Shown in pieces: positions 21,662 through 35,529 of a stretch of DNA of 64,000 nt. The notes beneath the pieces are model-generated. The model had not been told where the DNA came from. It was given only the letters and a program-made list of their open reading frames with translations, and searched no databases. The position numbers were made by a program, and so were the translations under genes. Each line of letters opens with the position of its first letter. The first letter of the stretch is position 1. Source of the DNA: Panorpa germanica (taxonomy: Eukaryota; Arthropoda; Insecta; Mecoptera; Panorpidae); NCBI GenBank assembly GCA_963678705.1, contig OY783210.1, positions 19,655,331 to 19,719,330 on the forward strand, read 5' to 3'.

Positions 21662-21865
21662 TTGTTTATAGGTCGTCACAAACTACGTGCCTTGGTTAGA
21701 GAGGAAGGGCTTCCGACGTGCAAAGTTGCTAATGTAATGGGGTATAAGAGGCGCGTTCGCTGTTGCAGTGTTACCAACGATGCGCCTAAAGCAAGTAGCA
21801 AATATTTATTAAAACCGCGCGAAACTACAAATAATTATGACAGATCCAAAAACGCCAAATCGTGA
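21662..21865 (+). other. Unassigned open frame with GC-richer core and good acceptor
   Basis: A pyrimidine-rich stretch and TTTATAG precede GGTCGTCACAAACTACGTGC, and an open frame of about 64 codons follows (GRHKLRALVREEGLPTCKVA...NAKS, stop). Composition is less AT-rich than the neighbours, with several CG dinucleotides. It could be a terminal exon of an unknown gene or a relic. I recognise no domain. Confidence 0.2.
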
Positions 21866-24800
21866 CCAGATGTCTTTAATGTTATAGAATCCCTATCTAA
21901 CAAAATGAAGCTTTGTGACTTAAACAGAATGAATCAAGGTTTATAAAGGTCATACACAGAGAGAGAGAGAGGGAGAGAAGAGTGGGGACAGAGAAGAAGT
22001 AATTAGGTTAAACCTTGAGGCATTACATAATCTAACGTAAGCATAATCATTGCTTCTGTTTACAAACACAATTGCTATGTATATAACATCGTTATAAAAT
22101 ATACACACAAAATTATGTGAAAGACCTGTCAGAACCCTGTAGAAACTAAGGGTAGAAAAGTGGGTAAACTGTATACCGTTGCACAACAACCCTATAATCT
22201 TATATATCTCTATCTCTTTCGTTATCAAGGTGTTATATAGGCGTTATCTTCACACCTATTACTTTTCAATTAAGTGTTCTCTTTCACTCTCATTCATTTT
22301 CACCTCAGGTATTCACTTATTAGATTTAATAATTATCTCAGCTGGGTTTTGCATTGGGCGTACTTATGTTAACACTGAGTTCATTAATAATATTTTTTAG
22401 TCAATTGAAAATTTTGTCATTAAGAATAGGAACTACGCAGTCGATCTTAATTAGTAGAAATGTTTTACTTGTAATGAAATTTATAATTTAATTGATGTAA
22501 TTAAAGAAAGAACACTCGTTACTTTAGTTGTATTTTACGAAACATTGTTAATTATTTTCTTTGCTTTACATATACTACATTCTAATTGCATCATTAGCGT
22601 CTTATTCTAATTAAAAGATCAAACAATGATGAGGACTATATTCTTTAAAGTATTTATTATTCTTTTAATCTGGATAGAGTCGGTTCTAGAATTTATGAAG
22701 CTCTTAGCTACAAAATTGTCTTAAAGTGTAAGTTTCTAACTATTGATTTGGAAAAATGTAAAATTTCTCAAATAAATTCTATCATAGATATCGCTAGTTT
22801 AGAGTAGATATGACGAAATTACGCGTAAGACATTTTCTGCCAAGTTAATAAATTGTTAATGAATACAATGTAGTTGTCAATGTTGAGTGCAAATTAAAAA
22901 GAAAATAAATGCGAGAACTTTTTAGGTAAGCATCCTATTTGACTAGAAAATTGGTAAGCTTTTATTTACCAATATTAACAAACAAATAAATATCACACTG
23001 GTCTAATTCATGACGCTTGACGTCAGAGAGAAAGTTAAAAAATAAGGCACTATCGATGTTTCGAAATTCAATGATTTTGTATTGAGCACTGTTTTTAATT
23101 ATTTTAAAGTTATTATACCATTTTAATTCTAATCAACTTTTCTGTTTTAAACACTTTGGGATAAATTCCATCCACGTGTTCGGATCGACTTAAAAAATAA
23201 CCTTATTTAAATACAAATTAATAAATTCCTTTTCAAGAAAATTAATTACAGTCAACTAGAAAAACAACCCGCATGAAATTTCTTCAAAATAGTTGCGAAG
23301 AAACTTTTAAAAAGAATCCTAAAGCCGTAGGATTAATATGAAAGCCAGCCCAGAGACGAAGCTTGGAAAGCCGGGGTATTACAGAGGCAGGTATATGAGC
23401 CAAGTCACTCGATACGGTTTTCCTTTTCACTAAATTTCGTGACGGGTCTTTGATCTTAGGCTGGGGACTCCTTAGGATTAGTGACAAGGGAGTCGGAGTC
23501 CAGTCACGAACGGTGAATCAATATTATCCTTAATTCTAAGTCTATTTAGAATGTAAATGGGAGCACGAGGGATGTTAGAACGAGGTAATGTATTTAACTT
23601 GTAAAATATTATCTTATTTATAAGTCGCTGGCTAATGATTCGACGCTATTGAATCTTAAACATTAATTTAGAAAGCTTTTCTCACTAGTTTTAAGTAGGG
23701 TGACGACAATCACCAACCCAAAAACCATCCATGACTGATCCATGTGTAACTTTTAATACAGTTCAAATGAAGTTTTAATAATTCTACTTTTGTTTAAACA
23801 AGAAACCATTTTTAATATACGAGTATGATATAGAGTAATTTAATATTTATAGAAAACCAGATTGTTCTCCTTTATTAAAATCTTTCTAAAAATATAAATG
23901 AGATAGAGATATATATTCTCTTGCAATTTCTTACTAAACTGCAGTATTTTTCACTGACATGGCAGGAAAATATGACAGATCGCCCCCCATTTGAATATAG
24001 TACTTTTTACAGTTTTAAAATGACAAAATACCCAATGTGTTCCGACACACAAAATTTATTCACACCTTATTTAATATGTATTTATGTAAAAATGCTAATA
24101 CAAGTGCAGATACTTCTTTATCATAAGAAGTAACACTTGTGAAATATTAACACCACAGCACCTTTACAAATTCTAATAGATTTATCATTATATAAGACGC
24201 AAGTCATTTTATTATAGTAGAGTAACAAGGCCGGTTCTGACCCATTTTTTAAATTGAGATGATATTAGAAGTAGGTTAACGGTGGAGAGAAGATAGGGTT
24301 TGTGAAATGGGAGAGGAGTGAAATTGTTTTATTTAATTTATGAAATTATGCATTTTCAAACTACTTTAGTACGTAATTTATTTTATTTACATACTCCTAC
24401 ATAATTAAATTTAATTTCCTGATATTTAATAGAAAATCTTATTTATTAAACGTCATTTTTAATTAAAATAGATTGACATGTACATAATGAATTTCTTATA
24501 CAAAATAATATAAAATAAATTATAAAATAAAGTTTTGTGTAGGTATGATTTTTTTTGTTAATTTAAATATACATGAATGGTTTCTATATTTCATTTCCTT
24601 CACTCTCAATATATATATTTCAATTTTAAAAATTATAAAGAATTTAAAATATTTCAAGAAGAATTTAATTAAAATGATATTGAAAATCATCCATCTATTA
24701 AAAATATGATTATCGTTAAAATATGAAAAATATGTTAATAAACAATTAGTTTCGGAAATGCTTAAGAGGAAAGTTATTATAAGTGATGTTAAACGAAGGA

Positions 24801-27800
24801 ATGTCGAGCTTTAAGACGTAACTACTTCACTCAGACGACTGGACTAAGCCAAGGCATTTCACAAAATTGTTTACCCAGTACGAAAGGTCAAGTTGGTAAT
24901 TTAATTATAGGAGTATTATTTATTTTTCCTTTTTACTCACAAGAAGCACATTTCATGGCTCGCTCTAAAGACGAATATCCTTAATAATAAAGAATAGCAT
25001 CAAGTATGTTCAAGGATGTTCTTTATATAAAAAGGACTAATGGAATAAACGGCTCTGTTGAAAAGGACAGCAAAGTGAGGAGAAACGACAGTCAAATTCA
25101 AATCAGTTGATGGAAATGGATTTATTTTCCCTATGAGATTTTAAAAAATTAAGTCTCACCCCTTGTACCATAGAGGGGTTGGAATAGACGCAGAAATCTC
25201 AACCCTTACGCCATAAATGTACATATGTATATATAAACATACACATAAAGAAATGGCGACCTTGCGTCTAGCGTCGGAATTTTAATTTTATTTCAGTTTA
25301 GTTTCTTTGACGTAAAACTTTGATACAGTTAAGACTTAGTGTCATTTATCATGTGCTTATTTCATTTTCTTTTGAATCCTACTATTTTTTAAAAGATTAT
25401 ATGCTTATTTATATATATACATATATATCATAATTTAACTCTTATATATGTACAAATATATAAGGCTTTATTATATAATTTATTATTTCCTTGAATTTAG
25501 GTAATTTAACATGAGCAAATGTTCAATAATGAAATTGCTTTATCTTCCAAAAGAAGTAAATTTTAGGCAGATACGAGTATATGCCTCAGAAAATAAAAGA
25601 AGGAGATAGGATCACGTAAAACTTTCTTAAATACTAATAGTTCATGTAATAAATTCATTGTATGTTTTGAAGATAGGACTAAACTTTCACAATTTTCAAA
25701 TTTTCGTTTAGAAAATTAATTAGATATTTCGATGACAACATTTTTTACTAACTAATGTAAGTGTCTTATAAGAAAATAAAAAAAGTAACAATTTAGGATG
25801 CATTTGTTTAAACTCGCACCTTTCCTGAGTATTTTTTTTTACTTTCTATTTATAGAGGAGTGGTCAAAATGAATGTTGCATTGACACCACGGTGATTTCA
25901 TTATGTTTGATATACTAATATCATTTTTTAGGTACCAGTATTATTTAAATAAATTTTGTCTTGATACCATAAATACTTCTATCGTTAACAGAAGACCCTT
26001 AGCGATAAGGCTACTATTATCTAAGTTTTCTTTTTTAATGAACAATATGAATCTACACGCTATCAACCTAATGATATTAAGTAAATTTTGTGTCACTGAA
26101 CTGCTGGCTTGTGGGTAGTGAATCCAATAATCAAGTATTGTCGAAGTTAAATAAAACAAAATATAAAAAAGAAAAGAACAGGTTGTCATTTTATTTATCT
26201 CAGCAAACTTTTAAAACTTCTTTAACAATGTCTACTCTTTAACGTCTACTCTTTAACCTTTCCATATTTTCTTTACAATAAATTGTCATTTTCAATGTTG
26301 AAATGTTGAAATGTTGACCAAGGGTTTACAAATAAATCAATTTTATTTCTAGACCATTATCGTTTTATAAAAAAGACGTTTTCAAATGTTCCAATAATGC
26401 TGAAGTGCATGATTTAAGAGAATTGTTACTCTTACCTCTTACTGCTTGGGACAAATCCTAGCTTAAAGATTTTCAAACTATTGAAATCAAATATTTCTTT
26501 AAAATGGTTCTCCTCTTTATATCGGACTATCTATGTAGTCCGGGTCGGGGTGAGTAATATGAATGTGGGGTGAAGGGGAGGGGGGGATATTTGTTGTAAG
26601 CTGGGGTACAGTCTACATCTGAATGAATGTTTAGATTGTTTTCTTAGAACCTTTATGGTCTTGACTGTTTGTTTGCTTGTATGTCTGTCCTTATATAATC
26701 GTCTTAAAACAAATAACCGCAACGGGGGTTATATTCGAAGATTAGAGAAGAACTTTGCATTACCACATATGAGCAATATTGCTGTCTAAATATTAGTCTT
26801 TGGAACATGATTTTACAGTATTATACGCTTAGAACTTTGAAAAATCTCTTAAAGCTAATTTATTTATATATTATCAAATTTAATAATCTTAACACTCACA
26901 AATTTATTTTCAAATCTTGATAATTTCTTCTGAACTTCTAGGTTTCCTTTTATAAAAAGTTTTTTTTACATCTTGAAAGTTTATTTTCGATTTAAATCAA
27001 TTGGAAGGTAAGAAGTTGATACAAAGCCTTTCAATAAAGCAAGAAAAGAAAAATTATATATAATATATACAAATACATATGATTATTTGAAAAATATTAG
27101 AAAGAAATGGAAAACGAGATAGCAAATGTTGGGAAAAATATGTTTCACACAAATCCTTTAACAAGTTTTCTAACAGCGTATCAAAGGTCGCTAGGCAACG
27201 TTGATTGATTAAGAGCTTTTTCTATTGATAATAATTTCTAAGCATAAAGCCTTAGAAATGTTCTTGACAAAGTAGAAATATAATCGTAAATATCAGGTAT
27301 GAATTAATTGCTGTAGACAAGACTGCAGGTTATACCTGACAGGTTTATCTGAGCTAATAGCTAATAGCAGAATTGTTTTGAGTATTTCGGTTTCTGTAAA
27401 CAAAGATAAATATATTTTGAAATCAATATTGTTTAATGAAGTACATAAGATCGTGCATTAATTGAATTTGAATAAATAAATAATTACAGACAATATTATT
27501 ACAATTATTGAAAAACAAGAACGAATATTAAAACAGTTTATATTTTGCAATATTTAACATTAATATATATCAAAAATAAATAACCGGAAGTATTATTTAC
27601 ATACATTTTGTATAATAAATATTGCATTTGAATAAATTATGGGATACGGAAGTAAAAAAATACTGGATTGTACACAGCCTGAAATATTAACAGACTGCAG
27701 AAGATATTGTATGAGCTAGGATCATGAAAATAAACTTGACATGGGTTCTTATTGGTTCCTTAGAGACAGGATATTTGATATTATATATTTTGTGTGTCAT

Positions 27801-28194
27801 TTATTATAGGTTATACCACTATTTCAAGGGACAGTTTTTTCGTATCCTTTTTTCGTGTTATTAAATAACATACTATAATCATATTATTTTACGAAGAGAA
27901 GTAATTCCCTACCTGAAAATACCTTAAAACCGAAACCGGTTCACGCGTCCCTGTCACAAATTTAATGATAATTTAAGTCATTTTTTACTGCTCTTCTTGC
28001 TCTAAATGTTTCACGCCAAATTCAATTGTATCTAGTTACTTTGAAGAAGTATATGACAACATATTCAGAAAAGGAAAAGATTATTGCTCTTGTTATAATA
28101 AAAAATGCAAATATATTTAGGATAATACATAGTCGATGATAACTTAGGATGCAGGAGAAGCTGGAAAAGAGGGAAAGAAGGAAATGAGTATGAT
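21866..28194. other. Long non-coding stretch
   Basis: No gene or transposon that I can support in 6.3 kb. Minor features: a GA-rich tract at 21957-21985, a TGACGTCA palindrome at 23018-23025, alternating TA tracts near 25410-25440, and a G-rich patch at 26545-26590. ORFs of 60-92 codons on both strands are low-complexity, and several overlap on opposite strands. Confidence 0.5.
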
Positions 28195-28290
28195 CTATGG
28201 TTTAGATTAGGAAATAAAAAAAGAGGATGCAGATATTGGGAAAAAGAGGACGAGAAAATATGTAGAATGTGTGTATATGATTTGCGCTAA
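28195..28290 (+). pseudogene. Non-LTR retrotransposon ORF2 C-terminal fragment, family B
   Basis: This frame reads LWFRLGNKKRGCRYWEKEDE then KICRMCVYDLR and TAA. The F-R-L-G-N, R-Y-W and C-R-M-C series matches the family seen at 47531 and, more decayed, at 7541 (minus). The adjoining 28140-28194 is A/G-rich and probably belongs to the same relic. The second half of the Cys/His motif is absent. Confidence 0.6.
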
Positions 28291-29505
28291 TTGACGTATT
28301 TTTAGAAAAAAATATGCCATATTGTTAATAGAGGACACAAGCAGTTGCCATTTTCCCATGGTGTATTACACCGCTGTGTTAAACGAATAAATGAAGCGAT
28401 TTTAAGTGAATTACACCTGAATGAATCAACAAGCTTTTGTAATAACTGTTTTTAAAAAAAGTTATAAATTAAAAAATGAAAAACAACCTCATATTTAATA
28501 AAAACTTGATTAACAAATAAATTTAATTAATTATAATGTCAAGTACGTTTTACAATTAAGGTTTATAAATAGAGTGGCGGTCGTAAGTACCTACCCATTC
28601 AAATTTTCCTAAACCCTAAACATTTTTCATAACTAACAACAAAGAACGGGTTAAAAAGTTTACAAAACATTTGCTTCAATATAAAAACAAACACTTTGTA
28701 AAATGTTTGCTTAAATTTCATGAAAAATAAATATTTTTAGATACTACACTGAAGACTAAAAGGTAGACGTAGATTTTATATGGATATCATATTCACTTTG
28801 TGATATATTTATATATCTATATATATATGAGGCTGAAAATGCCTTTAAACAGAAGCGTGAGAGTGAGATGACAGGTTGAAACACTTGACGATGTATATGT
28901 ATATATGTAACTGAGTAAAAGGGGACGCGATGGTTTCGTTATTCCCGTAGATCTCTCGTAGAATTGTATAAGCATTACGTAGCGCCGTCTGTAGGGCACT
29001 CGGGCCAAGTGGCTTCGCTTGAGGCTCTAGGCAACCCGCCACACCCATTCATATTACCGACTATTGTACATCCAATACCAAAAATTTAACACAATTTCTT
29101 TAATGACAATTAATAATGTGGAATGAGATTGTGAACCATTCATGTCGGAATGGAAAGCAGTAAAGACATTGAATTTTTGAATGAAGCGTAAAAGAGAAGT
29201 GGAAGGAAAGAGTTCGCAGCAGTATAAATATGTATATTGAAGACACCATCAGCATTAACATAAATAACTAGCCGCTTCTTAATCAGCAATTATACGAATA
29301 AATATAATGAAAAATATCGCTTGCATACATTCCCCTCTTCTTCCATTATCTTCCACGTTTTATTTATTCAATTCAATACGTTGACTGCTTTCCATGCTGT
29401 GACGTAGACGCATTCAATAAAACTGTTTCAGTTACTACATACCTTAATAAATAATATTGTACTTAATAGTTTAAACAGCTTATAATTTCTAATTAATATA
29501 TCCTA
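28291..29505. other. Non-coding, with a GC-richer patch at 28925-29046
   Basis: Mostly AT-rich. The patch at 28925-29046 contains GTAGCGCCGTCTGTAGGGCA and GGCTCTAGGCAACCCGCC. Both minus-strand ORFs there end in low-complexity sequence. It may be a fragment of a dispersed repeat, but I found no second copy. Confidence 0.4.
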
Positions 29506-29620
29506 ATTATACCTAACACTATATTTTAATAAAGTTGGGTATCAGGATTTCAACTGTCTAATTTTCTATTAATAACTCGTAATATTATAGAAGATATCAA
29601 CAAAATACTCTTCCTGTCTT
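29506..29620. repeat. Possible old fragment of the TAA-flanked inverted-repeat family
   Basis: AATAAAGTTGGGTATCAGGA, then CTAATTTTCTATTAATAACT, resembles the left internal part of the relic at 18189 (GATAAAGTTGACTATCAGGA) and of 57874. No end is preserved. Confidence 0.35.
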
Positions 29621-32600
29621 TCTCAAGTTTTGTACAGACGCCCACGTGAAGTAATAATAATTATATATCCTCCACAAAATGCTTGGAAAACCACTCAAAT
29701 ATCAGAAGGGCATAAGTTTCTCGGAATAATGTTTAATGAGGTACTTAAATAATGAGAACAAACAATGGTAAGTATCCTGCTAATATGAGTATTATTAATT
29801 TTAGATTATTGCACACGTACCGTAAGCGGAAGCGGACTTTCATAGGTTAAAAAACAGTGTTTTCTATAATAATCATATAGAATTTTTATATTATGATAAT
29901 CGATTTTAATAAATATTTGTGATACTTTTAGACTTGCGAAAATGTACTTCAAACTGACAAAGACGAAGACTTTAACACTGTTTCTTTTTGGTAATAACTT
30001 TTTCTCTAAATAAAATTACACTTAAATAAAACTTTCATCAAACGGAAATTAAATTATTTTATTAAAGCAATTAAAAGCTAATTCGAAGCGCTAATTAACT
30101 GTATACATATGTCATTAATCTAATTAGCAGCAAAATCAGGATCGCCCATTAACTAGATTAAATACAGTAAATTTAAATCAACCTTAATTAATATCACATT
30201 TATATGGCGGCACTATTTGTAGGCTATTTACTTATAATGTTTAACAATTTTGAGTTAACGACTTACAATAAGTTATTCGCTGTTAAAATCCTCAAAACAA
30301 TGAAACACTTTTCCTTTAGTGGAGGGGTGTGCAACCTTAAGTCAACGGATCAATAAAACCTAATAAAAGAAACATTCTAGATTATGCTATCTAGCTATTT
30401 TAATTTATTTGATTTCATTTATATTATTAGTTTAATAGTTATAGTTTATAATAGTATTGTTTATACATCATAGATATTTTTGTATAATTAACATTTAATC
30501 ATACTTCGTTTTGACGACGGTGGCTCCAAACATCGCATCACCAGATATGGTTGTTTTCTACGGCGTCTACCAGCAGTTAATTCTCATACTTGAACGCCTA
30601 ATCTACTTAGCACAATTAAACAATTGAAAGCTGTGGAATAACCAGCAGCGCAAAACGTATACGGTATTTATAAGTTTAACCAGTTGTATTAATCGAGCAA
30701 ATATAATATAAGAGTTTAAATAAAATATTTGGAAAAGGAAGGAAATGGTGCGAAAACAAGTACATCCGCAGTTTCAAGAAGATTCATGTTTAGTATTTAC
30801 CTGATTTCCGAAACCGGAAGTCAGTGCACATCATGCCAATTATTTCCAAACATTTTTTGCTATAAAACGCGTTTCATAGACACACATTTTTCCATAAACG
30901 TACTATTTAAGTTCTCCGAAACGGTTGGTATCAGATGTGATTAAGGTCTTATATAGATCTGATGTTCCAGTGAATAAATTGAGAATGATTTAGCGTAGCC
31001 TCGGGCGCTTACGAAGTGATCAATTTCGTTTGGTCACCATCATAAAAGTTTGGTAAACTCTGTATTAATGTTTAATGTAACACAATTTGGTTGACGGCTC
31101 CTCTAACGGTTTGAGGGGCGTGAAAGAGGTTGGATATATCCATTGTAAGGCTTCATGAAGAACTCCCCAAGAAATGGAACGCTCATTACCACATCAAGCC
31201 AATTTACTTGTCCTTATCTCCATTTAGAAATCTTAGACACGCTTCAACTGTTATACTCTAAATATGTTTCGGAATTGTTACTTTACTTAAGTGTTAGTGC
31301 AGAAAGTAAGAGAGTGGTAGGAGGGAGGTCGGAGGGTAATTTGAGCGGCATCCGGGGTGTATTAGATAGGTTTTTAATTAGATAAGAACTCATGGTATTC
31401 TAAAATAATTAGAGTAAATATTTTAATTTTTTTTTTTAAATAAAATTATCAAAGTAGTTAAAAGGTAACTTTAATTAAAGGTATAATAGGGCTTTGTTAT
31501 TATTTTACGAACTAGAATGGACTCTCTTGAGCGGTGCACTCCTTGTAGATTTAAAGATAATGTTTAACATTAAACATTAATGACTGTTACAATTACTATT
31601 TGCAGAAAATGGTGTTTTGGGTGAAATGAATAAATAGTATGACGTTTTGAATCAATATGTTGTTTTGAACAACCCTCGGAAATTGCAGGAGCCCTATTTA
31701 TTTTGCTCCTCATATTTAATACAAAGCAATGCTTTATTATTTTTAATTAATAATTCACTCTCTTTATTTATTAAAAATGAAAATAGCAATGGAATTTATT
31801 AGCTATATCAATTGGTATTTATTTTAAAGTCACATTTCCTTTACTCTTCAAATTATTACCTAATTTACATTTTCTGATATAATATCCTTCTATTTCTTAT
31901 TTTTATTCAAAGAAAACAAAAATAAAAATAAAAGGAGACTAAACCGCAGCCCATACAGTGTGATACAAATAGTTCCTGATATACAAAATGTTCTAGAAAA
32001 TCCGGCAACATTGTAAAACACATAATTTATATTCAAATAGTGAAAAAGTCCAAAACAAAAAAGGAAAAAAAAACTTTTCACAACTTTTAGAATATGTAAA
32101 TAATATAATATAATTTTGAAGTTGAATGTACTTTATAATCAAAAGACAAACAAAAATCTGTGTCCCGCATAAAGAAAATGACCTGGGTGAAAAATAAAAG
32201 AAAATATTTGTATCAAACATTTTGTTATGATCATATCTTCTATATATGTCCTAACATTTGTATGTTATTACGGGGCAGATTGGCATTGCTTTTATTAAAA
32301 ATGGCGGAAATGGAGAACAGGATTAATGTCAAGAAGATTTCGAGATACGCTGCTGGTAGAAAAGCGTGACTTTTGCGTGAAGGAAATACGAGTATGTGTA
32401 TATATTTATTTTGAGAACATTTTGTTGCTGCTGGTTCCCCATGAATGTAAATGTTTTTTGAAATTTACATTTGACTCTGCTTGTTTTACCTAATTTACAT
32501 AGCTGCTTGTTTCTCCGTAATGATTTTTGCTTTATTGATAATCCGAATTTCGTTTTCGTTGTTTTTACATAACATAGTAGCGAATACGGAAGTAAATAAT

Positions 32601-33633
32601 GATACACAGATATATATTAATCCCATTAAACACAGGTTACGGTATATTTAACACTTTTTATGTTAATATAATGTAAGTTTACATAGCAAAACTTATCTAT
32701 CATTAATTAAATTTCTTTATGATTGATATTTTTTAAATTAGCATACTAGTAGTAGATTTTTATTGTCTTTTTCATTTGAATATTGACTGTGTAATAGAAT
32801 TTTGTTAAATTTCGGTAAACGATCATGCATGAGATGACTTTTTGTGTTAAGCAGGATACATTATTGACCGAAAATGTAATTAACATTTGCGCTTCGATTT
32901 TTCGTCACTAGCTGTACCGGCAATGTCAGAAATACTATTTTGGCAGTGTAGAAAATTCGCTTTCCAAACAATCATTCTTTCTTAGAAGTAATTTTGAAAA
33001 GTGTTCAATATACATTGAAGGTGTTTAATCTTTAACGTATTTAAAGTAGAATAATGGAATTTTCACTTTGTCAATTGCTTTTCTATGCAACCACCTCCCC
33101 CCCCCCCCCTACTTACGCCCCGGAATACATATATAACTATTAGTTAATTACAAATTTGTTTTTAGAACTTGTCCATCTCCTTCTTGTCAACACTCCTATC
33201 AGGTAAGCACTAATGAAATATATCTATGGAAAATAATATCCACAGGTTTATAAAAGCAATTCCAGGAAGAGTACAGTCTGTCCAACATAAATATTTCTTT
33301 TCTTAAAATGAACACACAAATAATCATTAAAGTTTTTCAGTTAGGTTTTTTTCTGGAGGAGGTAAACCCAGACGTCTAGCGCCATCATCATTTCTCTTTA
33401 TTCGAATCACCAGTCACTGTACTCCGACGCCTCACATCTCAAGGATCTTTCACACATTCACAAGGCATTCATCTCGCAAGGCGTACTAGCTTAAGTCAGC
33501 CTTTAATACTTTTTACAGGCGCTTTTCAAGAATGTAGAAAAAGTGAACAGTTAATTCATATATGAAATTCCATAGACGTTAATAATGAAATAATTCCAAA
33601 ACTTGTAAGCTTTTTCATTGTAACGTAGGTATA
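29621..33633. other. Non-coding, with a poly(C) run
   Basis: No gene supported. A run of 13 C lies at 33097-33109. The ORFs of 63-92 codons are low-complexity. CACTAGCTGTACCGGCAATG at about 32906 faintly resembles the reverse of a Helitron 3' end, but too weakly to call. Confidence 0.45.
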
Positions 33634-33843
33634 GTTCAAATTACAAGAGTTCGGCGGCGACTCATACTTAAAACAAGTTGTGGGGTATAAACTGCCGATA
33701 TAACTAAAAATAACTGACTCACTTATTTTTCTATAATGTGTATAGAAACGAATAAGATACAATTCATTATCGTATTATAGATTTATACCGCTCTTATAAC
33801 CTTTTTTAAGTATAATTTGCCGCCGAACTATCGTAATTTGGAC
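33634..33843. mobile_element. TA-flanked MITE, copy 1 (210 bp)
   Basis: Terminal inverted repeats of about 40 bp start GTTCAAATTACAAGAGTTCG and end CGTAATTTGGAC, flanked by TA on both sides (33632-33633, 33844-33845), as in Tc1/mariner-type elements. The interior matches 45733-45942 in reverse orientation, and both copies are 210 bp. No coding capacity. Confidence 0.85.
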
Positions 33844-34828
33844 TATATTTATTTATACGACACAACTTGATGAAGTACGACAAAGCATGAGTAATGTCGA
33901 AGAAAATATACACCCATACCAGAATTAGTTAGAAATACTTTGACTGCCTTATTGACTTACATTTCTGGATTTTAGAAATAGTCTATAGGAGTAAATGCAC
34001 CATACTGGAAGTTAAAGAATGTATAAAATGAGAGAGTACGTTTATCTGAACTACACTTCTGCAATATCACTCTACCTTGCTGTTAAGAAATATGTATAAT
34101 AAGAAATTATTTTAAATAAATTTTATCCAACGCTTTAAACGACTGATATACTCGTACATCTAAATATAATTAATGAAATTAAATTAAATTCAACATAAAT
34201 GTAACCCTTATATCGTGAGTAACATTTGCCCTCCCCTCCTGCCCTCATCACCTTCACTGACGTCATGGTACATTAAGGATTCTTATTTTTATTTTCCTAG
34301 ATTTCGTATGTAAATCATTAACTATAATATGTTACTGCTCTATGTTGTGTAACGTTGAATGTTGAACCCTGAAAGCAGCCAGTCAACTGTTTATTTGATC
34401 CAATTTAACTGCTTGATATGGAGGACTCAGTGGGCGGATAAAGAGAAGATTAGAGGGTGGAGGATGGGGGTATTCATACAGCGTCCTAGATATTTCTGAG
34501 TGTCTCCATATGGAAGACATTCATCATTTATTGATAAAGGAGGATTATCATTAATAATTTATCGCAATTTGTTATTACAAATTAATAAATAATTAGTTGC
34601 ACTAACTCTGTGAACGTGTAGCTGGATTAAATTATATCCTTCCTCCTTAGACTGATAAGACTGATACTCTACAAATCATGGAAGATGAAAGGAAAGTCTT
34701 AATGATCTGGTTAAAAAGCGAATGACTAGCATATTCTATTAGGTTTGTTACTTTTGAATTTGTTCATCTTTCTTTCTTAGTGGTTGAAATAGATATACCG
34801 TAAGGTATACCGTAGCATAAGTACCTTA
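33844..34828. other. Non-coding, nothing seen
   Basis: AT-rich spacer. It contains a TGACGTCA palindrome at 34258-34265. Confidence 0.45.
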
Positions 34829-35529
34829 GGCCTGTCTCAGTATGGGACCGTATTTAAGCGACGGCGTATTCGGACGTAAATCGGCGGGTTGGATGAGCTA
34901 CAAAGCAAACCGCCTATGTGTGTCACAGATGTCTGTAGTCAGTCGTCAGATAACTAACTTGTGTACTGTAGGGGTGTATTGGAGTTATTTAGCACTAATA
35001 TAATTTATTATGAGAGCAAACTTTAACTTTAATTTTTATCGATACACTACTGGTATTAAAGGGACTTTAGCATTTATTATATATCTCAGTTCTGGTTGTA
35101 GTGAATTTAAATTTAGTTCTATCGTATTGGTATCGGTATCGGTGTCCATGATTCACTGAAATACAAACATAAACTGCATGCAGAACATACTCGTCACAAG
35201 CGATGTCGCCGATAGATCTCATTTGAACGGTATTGCAGCGTAACAACAAGCGATCTTAGGTATCCCCTCCAGTCTGAGGCGGCTGTTTGCATTTACAAAG
35301 GTTCTGATAGGATATCGTTGTAGTAGTGGTAACGCTTGGATAAAATTCGTCTTTATACGGTTCTAATGTGCGAGGTAGTGCCGCCCGTATTCGGACGGCT
35401 TTGTAGCTTGCAGTCTGAGAGCTCCAGAGAGATCTCATTACATTTACACGGTTCGGATAGGTAAAGCGTAGTAGCCCGTATACGTCCGGCAGAAATTCGC
35501 TTAAATACGGTGCCATACTGAGACAGGCC
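34829..35529. mobile_element. PIF/Harbinger-like MITE (701 bp)
   Basis: It has 33-bp terminal inverted repeats with one mismatch (34829-34861 and 35497-35529), starting GGCCTGTCTCAGTATGG and closing CGTATTTAAGCGA. They are flanked by a TTA duplication (34826-34828, 35530-35532). A 3-bp TWA duplication and GGCC-type ends are typical of PIF/Harbinger. The interior has CGTATTCGGACG-type subterminal motifs near both ends (34866 and 35387) and a short GGTATC array (about 35127-35143). The 86- and 60-codon minus-strand ORFs inside do not resemble a transposase, so the element is non-autonomous. Confidence 0.9.

Noticed and set aside
32906..32935. Possible reversed Helitron 3' end (CACTAGCTGTACCGGC)
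   Set aside because: Only partial agreement with the 17709-17736 terminus, and no matching 5' end nearby.
35067..35516. Minus-strand ORFs of 60 and 86 codons
   Set aside because: They lie wholly inside the PIF/Harbinger-like MITE and show no transposase motif.
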